64,000 bases of DNA from Scleromitrula shiraiana (Eukaryota; Ascomycota; Leotiomycetes; Helotiales; Sclerotiniaceae). The position numbers and the translations under genes are program-made. The stretch lies in NCBI GenBank assembly GCA_028455995.1, contig JABELC010000008.1:1301501-1365500 (forward strand), read 5' to 3'. Below the pieces are notes generated by a model. It saw nothing but the letters and a program-made list of their open reading frames with translations, was not told the origin of the DNA and did no database searches. Below are positions 1 to 10,644 of the stretch, one piece after another. Position 1 is the first letter of the stretch, and every line of letters starts with the position of its first letter.

Positions 1-2
1 AT

Positions 3-416
3 TCTGATGGATACTTGAAGCAGGCTAATGATGCTATTCTTACTATGGTACAAATTGAGACTAAAGAAGCTGTCGAAAATATTGAGGCCATTGCTGCCGT
101 TCCTGGCATTGATGTCCTCTTCATCGGACCTTTTGACTTGGGTAATAATATTGGACACCCTATTATTGCCGGTAAAATGCATGAAAACCTGCACGCAACA
201 ATCGCAAAGATTCTGAGTGCGGCAAATGCAGCTGGAAAGAAAGCAGGAATCTTTTGTACAAGTGGAGAACAGGCAAAAGGATATGCTGACCAGGGATTCC
301 ATATGATCAGTGTTGCAACTGACATGAACATCCTGCCTCTTGGAGTGATGGCTGCAGTAAATAAAGTAAAAGGTCAGGGCCCGGCACCACAACTAACAGG
401 TCCATACGGTAAATAG
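3..416 (+). CDS. HpcH/HpaI family aldolase, C-terminal part (cut by window edge)
   Basis: The reading frame is already open at base 3, so the start lies outside the window; 137 residues remain before the TAG at 414-416. The fragment contains MVQIET followed by IDVLFIGPFDLGNNIG. In the HpcH/HpaI aldolase / citrate-lyase-beta-like family the first segment carries the metal-binding Glu of the TIM barrel, and the GP-D-L motif closes the active site. Family members cleave or form 2-keto-3-deoxy acids with pyruvate and a divalent metal. The rest (KKAGIFCTSGEQAKGYADQGFHMISVATD) is the usual final barrel strands. The substrate cannot be told from this part. It converges with the glutaredoxin-like gene, whose stop is 68 bases further on. 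Family assignment is firm; exact function is inferred. Confidence 0.85.
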   Translation, partial: SDGYLKQANDAILTMVQIETKEAVENIEAIAAVPGIDVLFIGPFDLGNNIGHPIIAGKMHENLHATIAKILSAANAAGKKAGIFCTSGEQAKGYADQGFHMISVATDMNILPLGVMAAVNKVKGQGPAPQLTGPYGK

Positions 417-483
417 ATGGACACGTATACTTCAGTCTCTATCTAGTACCTGGAAGATGCTTTGGCATAGATCAAATGGAAGA

Positions 484-889
484 TTACTTTTCCACCTCAT
501 CTATCTTTGCCTTAACTTCCTCCTCAGTAAACCTATGCATCAACTTCCTCGCCCGAGCCGCCAATTCAGATTTTTCTTCCCCACCATCCTCAGTACTACT
601 AACATGAATCTGACACGAGGGAGAAGATATACATTAGTAAATACTTCAACTCTGCCCTAAGAAAGAAACTTACCACAGGTGTATCAAACTCATACAAATC
701 CTGCCAATGTTTCTGTCCTTCCTCCATAACATTAACCTCCCTATACACAAACGGTCTCGTTTCACGAACTTTAAATAAAATATCCTTTGCGTTTGTACAT
801 AGTGAGCAATTAGCTCTAGTGAAAAGAGTGATTCGACATGCTTGTAGCAATCTAATCGTAGGATGCATGTTGATATTGAGTTCTATCAA
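484..889 (-). CDS. Glutaredoxin-like protein (YDR286C / DUF836 type)
   Basis: Two exons on the minus strand: 889-674 and 609-484, with an intron 610-673 (GTAAGT donor, CAG acceptor). The joined frame gives about 113 residues ending in a Lys/Glu-rich tail. The N-terminal half reads RITLFTRANCSLCTNAK, a thioredoxin-fold strand and helix with a CSLC redox pair, followed by VYREVNVME and YEFDTPV, the conserved cis-Pro region (TPV) of glutaredoxins. This matches the small glutaredoxin-like family of yeast YDR286C and human C5orf63, presumed thiol-disulfide proteins of unknown partner. Translation could start at 889 or at the second Met (868); the latter gives a more typical N-terminus. It is divergent from the CHORD gene. 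Confidence 0.82.
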
Positions 890-1208
890 TTAAACAGGAA
901 ATGCCAAGTTACAGGATTTATTCTTCCTAGACCGACCTAGACTGAAGTATTTGATCTACATTCAAGGATAACAACCCGATTCGAAGAAACCCGAAACATG
1001 CCCACTCGGATTATACCCAAACGAGCAGAAAGAAGGCGGTGTAAGCGCTGGCAGAAAGTGCGTTGCACATTTCGTGGAGCATTCTAGAAATTTAACTGTA
1101 AGAAGGTGCAAATAGATAACTTTTTACTTTTCAGCTTCAATATACCATTGTGTTATTTTTTCGCATTCATTCTTTTGGATTCAGATTTACTGAGGGTTTA
1201 GTAGCAAA
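890..1208. promoter_or_regulatory. Shared divergent promoter between the glutaredoxin-like and CHORD genes
   Basis: This 319-base gap separates two start codons that point away from each other, so it must hold both 5' untranslated regions and promoters. Nothing beyond ordinary A+T-rich and pyrimidine-rich tracts can be recognised. Confidence 0.5.
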
Positions 1209-2454
1209 ATGGCGCAGAAATGTGTACATCAGTCTTGTGGGAAGCACTACTCTGAAGATGGGGAATGTCTCTATCATCCAGGCCCTCCGATCTTTCATGA
1301 AGGTCAGAAAGGTATGCAATTCCTTTTTCTCTTGTATAATTTCCCCAAACAAACCCGGCTTCCTATAAAACTACAAACAAGCAAAGCAAACTAACCTCCA
1401 AACCCCCAATTCAAAGGATGGAAATGCTGCAAACCCCGCGTCCTAACCTTCGACGAATTCCTCGCCATTCCACCCTGCACCACAGGCAAACACAGCACCA
1501 CCGACCACCCACCCCAAGTCGAAAAGAAACCCACCACAGAAACTCCGTCTCCATCACAAACACAAACACAAACACCCACATCCACCGCCTCCCCCGTCCC
1601 CTCCTCGCAAGAAAAACCCCGCGCCCCCATCGCAACACCGTCCGCCCCCCTCCCCTCCTCAACCCCGCCCCCACCACCCCCCGAATCCGACTCGGACGAC
1701 GCCACGCTCGAGATCCCCGTCGGCAAAACCTGCCGCCGCAAAGCCTGCGGCCAGCAGTTCTCCGGCGACAAAAGTAGAAGGGGGGAGAAGAAGTGCGTTT
1801 TTCATCCCGGGGTGCCCATTTTTCATGAGGGCAGTAAGGGGTATACTTGTTGTAAGAGGAGGGTGTTGGAGTTTGATGAGTTTTTGAGGATTGGGGGGTG
1901 TCAGAGTAAGGAGAAGCATTTGTTTATTGGGAGTGGGGGGAAGAGGAAGGGGAAGGGGGGTGGGGAGGGGGGTGAAGAGCTTTTGGAGACGGTTAGGTGA
2001 GTTTGTGTCTTTTTTTGTTTGTTGGGTGTTTTGGGTATATTTGGATTTGGAGTTGAGTTTGAATTGCTGGGTATATTTCTGGATATGAACAATTGCTAAA
2101 ATTTCCCCCTTCTCTCTACTATCCAGACACGATTTCTACCAAACCGGAACCACCGTAATCGCCTCATTCTTCCTCAAAAAAATCAACAAGGAAAAAGCCC
2201 TCGTCCAATTTTCCTCCCCGCAAGAAATTACCCTCGATCTCCCCACCACCGACGCCCCCACCCCCAAACGCTACAAAACCACCGTTCCCCTCTTCGGCGC
2301 AATCGATACCGAAACTTCCTCGTTCAAAATCATGGGCACGAAGTTGGAGGTTACCCTCGTTAAAGCGGATGGTGCTTCGTGGCCGGTTTTGAGAAGCGAT
2401 GAGCAGCGGACTGGGGAGATTATTCAGGTTGGGAAGGCGGGGAGGGCGGTTTAG
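1209..2454 (+). CDS. CHORD and CS domain protein (Rar1/CHP1/Chordc1-like Hsp90 co-chaperone)
   Basis: Three exons: 1209-1311, 1417-1996 and 2127-2454; introns have GT-AG ends and frame is kept across both. The N-terminus MAQKCVHQSCGKHY...HPGPPIFHEGQKGWKCC is a CHORD zinc-binding module. A second CHORD (CRRKACGQQF...HPGVPIFHEGSKGYTCCKRRV) follows a Pro/Ser/Thr-rich linker. The last exon (FYQTGTTVIASFFLKKINKEKALVQF...SFKIMGTKLEVTLVKADGASWPVL) is a CS (p23-like) domain. This CHORD-CHORD-CS order is that of Chordc1/melusin and of the fungal/plant Rar1 group, which bind Hsp90 and act with Sgt1 in client maturation. G+C is noticeably higher in the linker, where a long opposite-strand reading frame is a shadow. 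Confidence 0.92.
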
Positions 2455-4248
2455 AGCGGTTTGGAGCGGTTTATGCATAGATAGATAGATAGATAGTCTA
2501 TATGAATTATAAACTTAGAAGCAGATTTCTAAAGTGCAAAGTTGTAGTTTTGTGAAGTGTTATTGATATTGCATGGTTAATATTAGTATGATGTGATATA
2601 ATGTTTCGAATCTCGATCTGATGAATTGGCTGATGGAAAGCTGGGGGATGGACAGATTAATGCATCATATATTAATACTCACCATTAACATTCTCATCCT
2701 CATCCTCATCCTCATCCATTCACACCACCACCACCAACAACAACAACAACAGCAGCAGCAGTCCAAGATCGAAATAGCGATGAAGCTAACTTACCCACGA
2801 CCCCATCAACTTCATCTCCAACATCCATCAAAGAATCATCATCGCCGTCTTTCTAGACCGAACTTATCCTCGATATAGATGTAGATATATATATATATCC
2901 CCCCCCCCTGCCTCCCCCGCCTCCCCTTCTTATAAACATATTCGCCAACTCGCTTATAATAAACATTAATTCCGAGTCTTTATCGCGTGTTCAATTAGTT
3001 TATTATGATGATATAATATAATATAACATAACATAACATAACATACCCACCAAAGGCGTCACCCCCCCCCCCCCCCCATTCCAACGGCGGTTCACCAGGT
3101 TCACCCCCCCCCTCGATAGAATCGCCCACAACTCAACTGGCTCGCTGGCGTTCTATCCCTAATTTGGCTATTGCCAGTGTCTAGTGTGTGGGGCGCCTAC
3201 TTCCGAGTCACTGTATAAGTGTTGGATTGTATGAGGGACGGAAGGAGCAGTGGGAGAAGGTGGGGGGACTAATGCGGTGAGAGGTGAGAGGTGAGAGGTG
3301 AGAGGTGAGAGGTGAGAGGTGAGAGGTGAGAGGTGAGAGGTGAGAGGTGAGAGGTGAGAGGTGAGAGGTGAGAGGTGAGAGGTGAGAGGTGAGAGGTGAG
3401 AGGTGAGAGGTGAGAGGTAGAGAGGGAGGTGGGGATGCGTTTGTTGTTGGAATTGGAATTGGAATTGAAATTGAAATTGAAATGAGAATGAGAATGAGAA
3501 TGAGAATGAGAATGAGAATGAGAATGGTGTGGGTAATAGGGGGGAAGGCGTAAGGGAGTATATTGATTCAGGAACCATTTTATGATTGGAGAGTCTTGGT
3601 ATTGTAGAATATATTTTAATATAGTATAGGACAATCATAATATTGCAATGTTCAAATCAATATTGAACAACCAAGATATTATTGAGAATGTCTAATTTGA
3701 ACAGATAAAACGTAGTAGCCTCCTGGTATTGAATGTTATTTTTTCATGCAAGAACAGTAGAGAAGGAAAGGGGATACAAACGCAACATGAGCAGCGGCAT
3801 CGGCAAAACATTTAGATGCGATTGAGAGGACAACAATCACTAGATGGAAGAGTATCCAAAAGAGATCCTCTGCTTGATCCTGCGGCATATGGGATAAAAA
3901 TCGGGTTTGCTCGAGATATTGCTCTGGAATCACGGCGCTAATCTTTCACCCCATGATTGTGATCTATTTCTTTATAGATGGTATAAAAGTTCGGGGGGTT
4001 TGGATAGAAAAAAGGATAGAGAAAGAATAAGATAGATTTTTTATTGGAATCGACATGAAAGAACATGGAGAATGAAGAAAGTAGCATGAGAATGAGCTCG
4101 ATATTTAGACATCGAAATTGCGAAAAAGAAATATTGGTGTGAACTTATATTCATTAATACCATTATAATGATACAGGTTTTGGTACCGTTTTGAAGCCGT
4201 TCTTGCGCTTGCGGGAACTACAAAACTCTATATCTTTTTTAGATTGTA
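2455..4248. other. Intergenic region with dense simple repeats
   Basis: No gene is supported here. It contains a GATA run near 2480, CATCCT and CAACAG runs near 2695-2760, two long C runs near 2900 and 3063, a TATAA/CATAA tract near 3010-3045, the 7-bp minisatellite listed separately, and GGAATT/GAGAAT hexamer runs at about 3448-3525. A 65-codon minus-strand frame at 3736-3933 has no recognisable motif. Confidence 0.6.
3276..3419 (+). repeat. Minisatellite, about 20 copies of GGTGAGA
   Basis: The heptamer GGTGAGA repeats without interruption for about 20.5 copies. Because 7 is not a multiple of 3, the minus strand is open in more than one frame and reads as a 7-residue Ser/Pro/Leu/Thr/His repeat; that is a by-product of the repeat, not evidence for a protein. 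Confidence 0.95.
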
Positions 4249-5511
4249 TCATTCCATACCCTCCATAAGTTCTACAGCATCGAGTAACATTCCTCTATTA
4301 CCAATCCATTCTCGTAGTAGCTCCCAGTCCTTTCCCTCTTCTTCCCCGCGCCGCCATTTTTCGTGAAATCCCCATGCGCCTGCTACTTTATCTATGGCAG
4401 CTCGCTCTTCCTCGCGGATCCACCTCTCTCTTAGCGGCATACCTGGAGCCCATGTGACTCGATCCATTTGATCATTCGCTGTCGTTAAAGCTACCATACC
4501 AATCGTTCCTGTGAAGCCCATATATGCTAAAATTCCTGCAAACGCAACATTGGTAGCCAGACCAGTTTCCATTGTGTTTTGAAACATAGCAAGTTGCGAT
4601 GCAAGAGTATACGCTGCGACTGGAGCAACAGCAAGAGCTGTACTTGGTATAAGACCTTTTCGGACGAATTTCGCACGTCGAAATGCTTTCAGCGCATATG
4701 TAACATCAATGATGTCCATAGCCACATGTAGCTCGACGGCATCAATGGCAGTTTGAAGAGCCTGGTCTGCTACTGTAATTGGGACAGCATTGTTTACATT
4801 GTTTGGATTTTGTTCCTTATACCGTATTGGCGACGAACCTTCCACTGGTGTTGGTCTATTCGCATACATATAAAACACCTCGGGGAAAGTCTCTGGTTTG
4901 CCTAAACTAGATTGAGCACTAATGTATATTTCCAGAACCTTTGGAGTGATAAAAACGGGATCATGGCGAACAATTGAGTATAGAACTTGCGATAGTTCAT
5001 TTATTAGACGTTGTGATTCTTTGGATAGTTTTGAAAGGTGTAGCCTCTTTGCTGCTGAATCAACCGACGAAAGTAATGATGCTGCGGCAGTCGATTCTTT
5101 CTTTTCTTCGGATGGTTTTGCAGGTTCCCCAGCAACGTTTGTTGCTAATGATTGACACTGATAGAGAACTTCTAAAACTGCTTCTTCTGATGGGATCGTC
5201 TCTGACTTTAGTAACGAGGTATAAGCTGCGTGTACATGCTCCACTCCTCTCTTCAATTCTGCCTCTATAATATGATGATTTCGTTGTATTTGGGGTTGAT
5301 AGATAGGTGAACTTCGTTTTGCAGACTCGATTGGTGTTGGTCGATCGGAGGCTCTTGATATGCTTTCATGGTTCCTAGAAGTAGTAAATCTACGTGTGGT
5401 ATGGATATATTTTGGTAGTCGACGAGGTTGTCTGAGTGAAGATTGTTGAGTCCCTATGAAATCGCATAGACGGCATATATCCGACTGAGGTCTTAAAATA
5501 CGTTTTGACAT
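4249..5511 (-). CDS. Predicted mitochondrial inner-membrane protein, not recognised
   Basis: A single uninterrupted frame of 420 codons. The N-terminus (MSKRILRPQSDICRLC... then LRQPRRLPKYIHTTRRFTTS) is rich in Arg, Ser and Thr and almost free of acidic residues, as in a mitochondrial targeting sequence. The middle is helical and hydrophilic. Around residues 285-345 lie two hydrophobic stretches (GLIPSTALAVAPVAAYTLAS and ATNVAFAGILAYMGFTGTIG) that look like a transmembrane hairpin, followed by a conserved-looking Trp-rich tail (RERWIREEE, WGFHEKWRRGEEE, LLREWIGNRG). This looks like a fungal matrix or inner-membrane protein, possibly linked to mitochondrial gene expression, but I do not recognise the family. 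It is divergent from the verprolin gene with 393 bases between starts. Confidence 0.8.
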   Translation of the reverse strand: MSKRILRPQSDICRLCDFIGTQQSSLRQPRRLPKYIHTTRRFTTSRNHESISRASDRPTPIESAKRSSPIYQPQIQRNHHIIEAELKRGVEHVHAAYTSLLKSETIPSEEAVLEVLYQCQSLATNVAGEPAKPSEEKKESTAAASLLSSVDSAAKRLHLSKLSKESQRLINELSQVLYSIVRHDPVFITPKVLEIYISAQSSLGKPETFPEVFYMYANRPTPVEGSSPIRYKEQNPNNVNNAVPITVADQALQTAIDAVELHVAMDIIDVTYALKAFRRAKFVRKGLIPSTALAVAPVAAYTLASQLAMFQNTMETGLATNVAFAGILAYMGFTGTIGMVALTTANDQMDRVTWAPGMPLRERWIREEERAAIDKVAGAWGFHEKWRRGEEEGKDWELLREWIGNRGMLLDAVELMEGME

Positions 5512-5904
5512 TCTCCTTTGGTTGTTTTCCCTTTTTCGAGGTTACTCAGAATGGAGTGATGTCAATCCAGATGGGAGGCTCAAATATCAAAATACAGCTA
5601 GAGGCCTACAGTTGTAATTGTGACCCCTGTTCCTTACACTTGCTGACTAAACAAGGCTGTACATAATCTATGCGCCACTTTTTGTGACGAACACAACTAC
5701 GAGAGAACATAAGGAAACAGGTAATTAAGTTTCTACAAATAAATCTCCAACCGTCTCTTTCAATCATTCAAGTACTCGATAATGATACTTTTTGAATTCG
5801 ACTCTTACTTATTTTGTACCTGATTGATACCCCGGCCTTTTGATTTCAATCATAAACTCATTCGAATTTACAACTACTGTTCAACAGCTGTTATTCACGA
5901 TATT
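5512..5904. promoter_or_regulatory. Shared divergent promoter of the mitochondrial protein and verprolin genes
   Basis: This 393-base gap lies between two start codons facing away from each other. It holds both promoters and 5' leaders; no defined site can be named from sequence alone. Confidence 0.45.
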
Positions 5905-7401
5905 ATGCCTCCACCACCGCCGCCTCCTCCCCCTCCTCCCCCTCCACCGGGAGGTTTTGGGGGACCTCCTCCACCACCGCCACCTGGACCTATGCCATCA
6001 AGACCTACTGGCAAAGCTGCTGCTAACAGGGTAAATAATTCTGAGCTCACGGCTATCTCAAACATGCTTTGGGGGGGGGGTTGACAAGCTTGTACTAACT
6101 GTATGTTAGGGCGCACTTCTTACCGACATCACGAAAGGGAAAGCCCTTAAGAAAGCAGTAACAAACGATCGATCCGCTCCGATAATAGGCAAAACATCTG
6201 GTAGTTCTGGCCCGGCGTCATTTGCAAGTGCCCCCCCAGTACCGGGAATGGCTAGACCTCCTGGAGGTCTTGCACCACCTGTTCCTGGAGAAAATAGAGC
6301 TCGAAGCAATAGTGATCAAGGAAGTGGTAGTGCGGCTACAGGAATGGAACAGCCGCCACAATTAGCAGGAATATTTGCAGGTGGCATGCCAAAATTAAAG
6401 AAACGCGGTGGAGGAGTGGATACTGGAGGTAAATTCTATTTCTGCATGCACAAATACAAGTTTACAATTAACATCTTGTAGCAAATACCTCATACACATC
6501 AGATCCAGAGTCTTCCCACCAGAGCTCTGTTCCAAAACCACCAAGCATGGCAGCTCCGAAGCCTCCAACAGGAGCAGCCCCACCTTTACCATCAATCAGA
6601 CCACCAACTCATTCTGCCGCTACCACCCCTGCGTTTCCTTCGGTCGCAAACCTAAGGAAGACGGGAGGACCTTCGATGTCTCGTCCCTCATCTACAGCAT
6701 CTTTAAAAGGGCCTCCACCACCCATTGGCAAGAAGCCACCTCCACCTCCAGGGTCACGCAAACCTTCCTCGGCTGCATTATCAGCTGCTGCTTCGTTTTC
6801 AGCTCCACCTCCTCCACCATCTTCAGCACCACCTCCGCCATCTTCATCAGCGCCTCCTCCCCCTGCTGCACCCCCGCCACCTCCTTCGCCAGCTCCACGT
6901 CCTCCAAGCAATCCTCCTCGATCGCATGCACCCCCTCCCCCACCGCCAACATCTCCGCCATCGACTAATGGAGGTAATCAAAGTCTTGCTATGCAAGCAG
7001 CAATCCGTGCAGCTGGCCAAGCCTCGCCTATGGGTGCTCCTCCTCCACCTCCTCCACCACCTCCACCACCGTCTTCCAATGGACCTTCCCCATCTTCATA
7101 TAGAGCACCCTCACCACCATCCGCACCGCCAGCCGCACCGCCAGCCGCACCTATCTCAAGAAGTCATAGTCAAAATCAAGGAAGAAGTAACACTATGGAT
7201 TCTGGATCTTACACCCTCTCATCAAATGGCGCATTACCGAAAAACCCTAGTTCAAACAGAAGGGTCATTATCAATGATTCCCGGTGGAAATTTACAGATG
7301 AATCCCAATTTCCGAAAGCCAGAGATTTCATTGGAGGACCCAAAAAATATCGAGCAGGACGTGGGAGCAGTGTTCCATTAGATTTGAGTGTTTTTCAGTA
7401 A
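5905..7401 (+). CDS. vrp1: Verprolin (WIP/Vrp1-like, WH2-domain actin regulator)
   Basis: Three exons: 5905-6030, 6110-6428 and 6482-7401, giving about 454 residues. The protein starts MPPPPPP, a profilin-binding polyproline stretch. A WH2 actin-monomer motif straddles the first splice (NR then GALLTDITKGKALKKA), and a second WH2-like element (LAGIFAGGMPKLKKR) follows near residue 135. A long polyproline region has many PPPPP runs. The C-terminus (SRWKFTDESQFPKARDF...KKYRAG) is the WASP/Las17-binding motif of the WIP family. Intron 1 has a textbook TACTAAC branch site. Vrp1 links Las17/WASP, type I myosin and actin at cortical patches in endocytosis and polarised growth. Domain order and both terminal motifs make this secure; the start at 5905 is chosen because it yields the polyproline N-terminus. 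Confidence 0.93.
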
Positions 7402-8486
7402 GGACATTGTTTCGTACAAGAATTACTTTTTTTATAGGGGATCTAATTGCTACCAATTATGATTAGGTCGCTACATTATGATTAGGGCGTTATAGCGAAT
7501 GGACATTTGCTCTACTTCTTAGAAAGGTCGGATGAATTGGAATTGCTTGGAGCGGAGTTATGAAAAGGGGATCCTTCATCATTCATGATTGCATGGAGAA
7601 GTCATTATATCCTTATGAAATGCGTGATTCGTGAGAGGTCAATTGATTGATATTTTGACGTACTGGTTAGTAGAAGCTGGGATCATAACTCAAAATTGAA
7701 TTCACCCGGAATCTTGGAAGATTGATCTGATCTGATCGACAACTATAAATCAATCAACTGATCAATTTGACATACCTAGGTAGTAGGTAATGGAATGAAT
7801 TAGATTAAAATTATTTACACGGTAGTAATTGTCCTGAGAGTGTTGAACGAGGTTTCTATGTCTTCCTTGTTGAATGGCATCCATTATTTGAATATTATTA
7901 TTATTATTATGATTACTATTACTACATAGTATCAAAGGCTCTTCTTATACAATACAAACACTTCTTTTTGTACTGTTATTTTATTGTATTTCTTTTACCT
8001 TTACCCAATTCTTACTAAATTCCGCATACAGATGATATACAAGTGATATACTTACAAAGGCATTCGATATACACATAAATTTACGGATATTGTATTGGAT
8101 TGATGAATTGAACTGAATTGAACTGAACTGAACATTGTTATAGTACAAAGAAAGAATTTAAGCAATTTGATTTGTTAGATCTTTTTTGTTTGGAAGGTCC
8201 TTAGGTACTCGAGTCGGTTCTACCCCGAAAGGACAGTTTGTCTACCGAGATCCATAGTAACTTGGAACTTTAACCCTCAACCAAGCTCACCTCATCCCTC
8301 TTCCCTCTTCCCTCATCCCTCTCTCTTCCTCTCACACGCCAAATCCTCTTACTTTACAAAAAGCCCTCATTCAGATTGATATTCTCTACAATTATTAGAA
8401 CTTGTTCTCTTTTGTTTAGAGAATAATTTTAATATTATCTTGAAAAATTTATTTTGATCTGGTGTCACTACAGTAGAACTGCGACC
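7402..8486. other. Intergenic region, no gene seen
   Basis: This is the 3' flank of verprolin and the promoter of the SURF4/Erv29 gene. It is A+T-rich, with short ATT and GAACT runs near 7895 and 8105 and a pyrimidine-rich TCCCTCTTCCC tract near 8290-8335 shortly before the next gene, as often seen in fungal core promoters. Confidence 0.5.
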
Positions 8487-9610
8487 ATGTCGATACGCGG
8501 TACTGCAGGATATAATTTGGGAGGGCAGAACTCATTTGGAGGGCCAAGTATGGGCGGGGATAAACAGAATGATCCAAGTGCTCTCGATTCAATTAGGGAA
8601 CATACAAGCAAAATCGAGGATTTCTTGGATACATTGAGCGATCCCATCAAGCCGTATGCACTACTTTACTTTCATATTCACTCATAAGGACCCCGCAGAA
8701 GGACAGCTTGAGCGTTGAGTCCAGTTTTAGCAATACCTTTGCTAATCTCTTCTTTTTACAGATACTTACCAGCAATTGGACGATTCCTCATTGTCGTCAC
8801 ATTCTTAGAAGACGCACTCAGAATAATTACACAATGGAGTGATCAACTACTATATTTGCACGATTATCGACACAGTATGCTACTTCTGTTCCAGTATAGC
8901 AAGGGTAAAGTTTGATTAACCATCTTTTAGTTCCTACCGGTATTACCCACCTCTTCCTGATTGTAAACGTTCTCGCAATGACCTCATGCTCTGCCCTCGT
9001 TATCGCACGAAGATACTCGGATTATGCTGTCGGTGGATTGATCGGTGTTGTGGTGGTACAAGCTCTCGGATACGGACTTATCTTCGATCTCAACTTCTTC
9101 CTCAGAAATCTTTCCGTCATGGGTGGCTTGTTGATGGTTTTGTCCGACTCCTGGGTGCGGAAATCAAAGGCATTTGCTGGTTTACCACAAATCGATGAGA
9201 AGGATCGCAAAATGTACTTCCAGCTTGCTGGTCGTGTCTTGTTGATCTTCCTCTTTGTGGGATTCGTCTTCAGTGGCACATGGAGCATCTGGAGAGTGAT
9301 TGTGGCGCTCTTGGGTTTCGTTTCCTGCGTCATGGTAGTTGTAGGATTTAAGGCGAAATTCAGTGCTATCATGCTTGTGGTTATCTTGAGTGTTTTCAAC
9401 GTATTGGTTAACAACTTCTGGACTGTAAGTAAAGCTCCATCGCTTGCGCGGGGAAATGCTAATGTATGATAGCTCCACGAACACCACCCTCACAAGGATT
9501 TCGCAAAGTACGACTTCTTTCAAATTCTATCTATTGTAGGAGGTCTCCTCCTTCTCGTCAACAGTGGACCAGGGAAATACAGTATCGACGAAAAGAAGAA
9601 GGTCTATTAA
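8487..9610 (+). CDS. erv29: ER cargo receptor of the SURF4/Erv29 family
   Basis: Four exons: 8487-8653, 8762-8874, 8931-9424 and 9473-9610, about 303 residues with frame kept through three short introns. The soluble N-terminus ends in DSIREHTSKIEDFLDTLSDP. Then comes the family signature YLPAIGRFLIVVTFLEDALRI..QW, and several transmembrane helices (FLIVNVLAMTSCSALVIARR, GGLIGVVVVQALGYGLIFDL, LAGRVLLIFLFVGFVF, IMLVVILSVFNVLVNNFW). LHEHHPHKDFAKYDFFQILSI is also characteristic. The protein ends KKVY, a KKXX-type ER retrieval signal. Erv29/SURF4 recruits soluble cargo into COPII vesicles and cycles between ER and Golgi. Length and all hallmarks agree with the family. Confidence 0.95.
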
Positions 9611-10644
9611 ACTGTTAAGTATGAACTATGAACTATGGTGGGGTTGATTGAAACGAAATTCAGGGATGAAGGTTCAGGAAAAATAAGTAAACGGGAGGCC
9701 CGGCATTTAAGGCGGAGTTCAAGTTGATGATGAGCAGTTTTTCACTGATTTTTTCTTCCCATGGAAGAATACAGCAACTTTTGGAGGGGGCTTATTCCAA
9801 GTATAGCATCACATCTTTCAAATGTAAATTCTAAAGACAGCAATATTTTAAAAGTATATGATGAATTAACTAGCTCTGGTGGTCCGAGTTTTGGGGTAGT
9901 ACTTCTCCATGTTTCGTCAAAATAAGTCAGCCATCATCCTTTGGTCTCGAAACATTGTCACTTCCGACAGCATTGTCCATGAGATTCTGAGGTGTAACAT
10001 GATATTGTCCAGCTGCTGAACTGCTCGGCCTGTGCCGACAACTATCTTTTCAGGTGCATGCTGGATTAGGAATTTCTGGGTATAACAACAACTTATTAAT
10101 TTTACAAATGAATATTATAACCCAAGAGAGAATTCGAAGATTTTCCAGGCTAAGAATAGAACAGGAGTGGTGTATACTCTGAACAAGCCATGTTAACAAA
10201 CTATGCTTACATGCAAATTCTATGCATCAGACAAATTCATAATACCCAACATTCATCTAAATACTGCGTCAATTTGGAACATTCAGATAATATCTTATCC
10301 ATTGAAACCTTGATCCAACACCCAGTTCGATGAGGTGCAGACACAGCCGCACGCACCCTGCACCCATCTGCATCAGTGATCTGTCAGCCACCACACCAAC
10401 TGCAGGGGAAAATTCTCCTGTTGGCCACACTCTAATCTATTATGTGCAACTCGATCGTTCTTATCTTCCGGATCTCATTTCTTGCAAGTTTTTTCGTTTT
10501 GTATATATTCTTGTCTTCAGGACGCTTCTCATAGGATGAAATCATCCGTTCTCGTCGCATAGAGATGCAAAGTTGCGGCTTGGAAGTAAGGTTACGTATA
10601 TTGTATATAACACGTTCTACATATATACGATTTCACCCAAAGCC
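9611..10644. other. Intergenic region, possible orphan terminal exon on the minus strand
   Basis: There is no complete gene. A short minus-strand stretch ending at a TGA at 9927-9929 reads like coding sequence for about 36 codons (QYHVTPQNLMDN, SDNVSRPKDDG) after a possible AG acceptor near 10045. No partner exon is visible in the A+T-rich DNA upstream. The rest is unremarkable and includes the promoter of the HeLo gene. Confidence 0.3.

Noticed and set aside
1391..1919. Long minus-strand frames opposite the CHORD gene
   Set aside because: They are the antisense of the Pro/Ser/Thr-rich linker; low-complexity Gly/Val/Arg composition and no domain.
3168..3638. 156-codon minus-strand frame with a repeated HLSPLTS unit
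   Set aside because: It is the translation of the GGTGAGA and GAGAAT arrays; open only because the repeats lack stops.
6408..6968. Overlapping plus-strand frame of 186 codons inside verprolin
   Set aside because: It runs through an intron and conflicts with the well-supported verprolin frame; Ser/Thr-rich shadow of proline codons.
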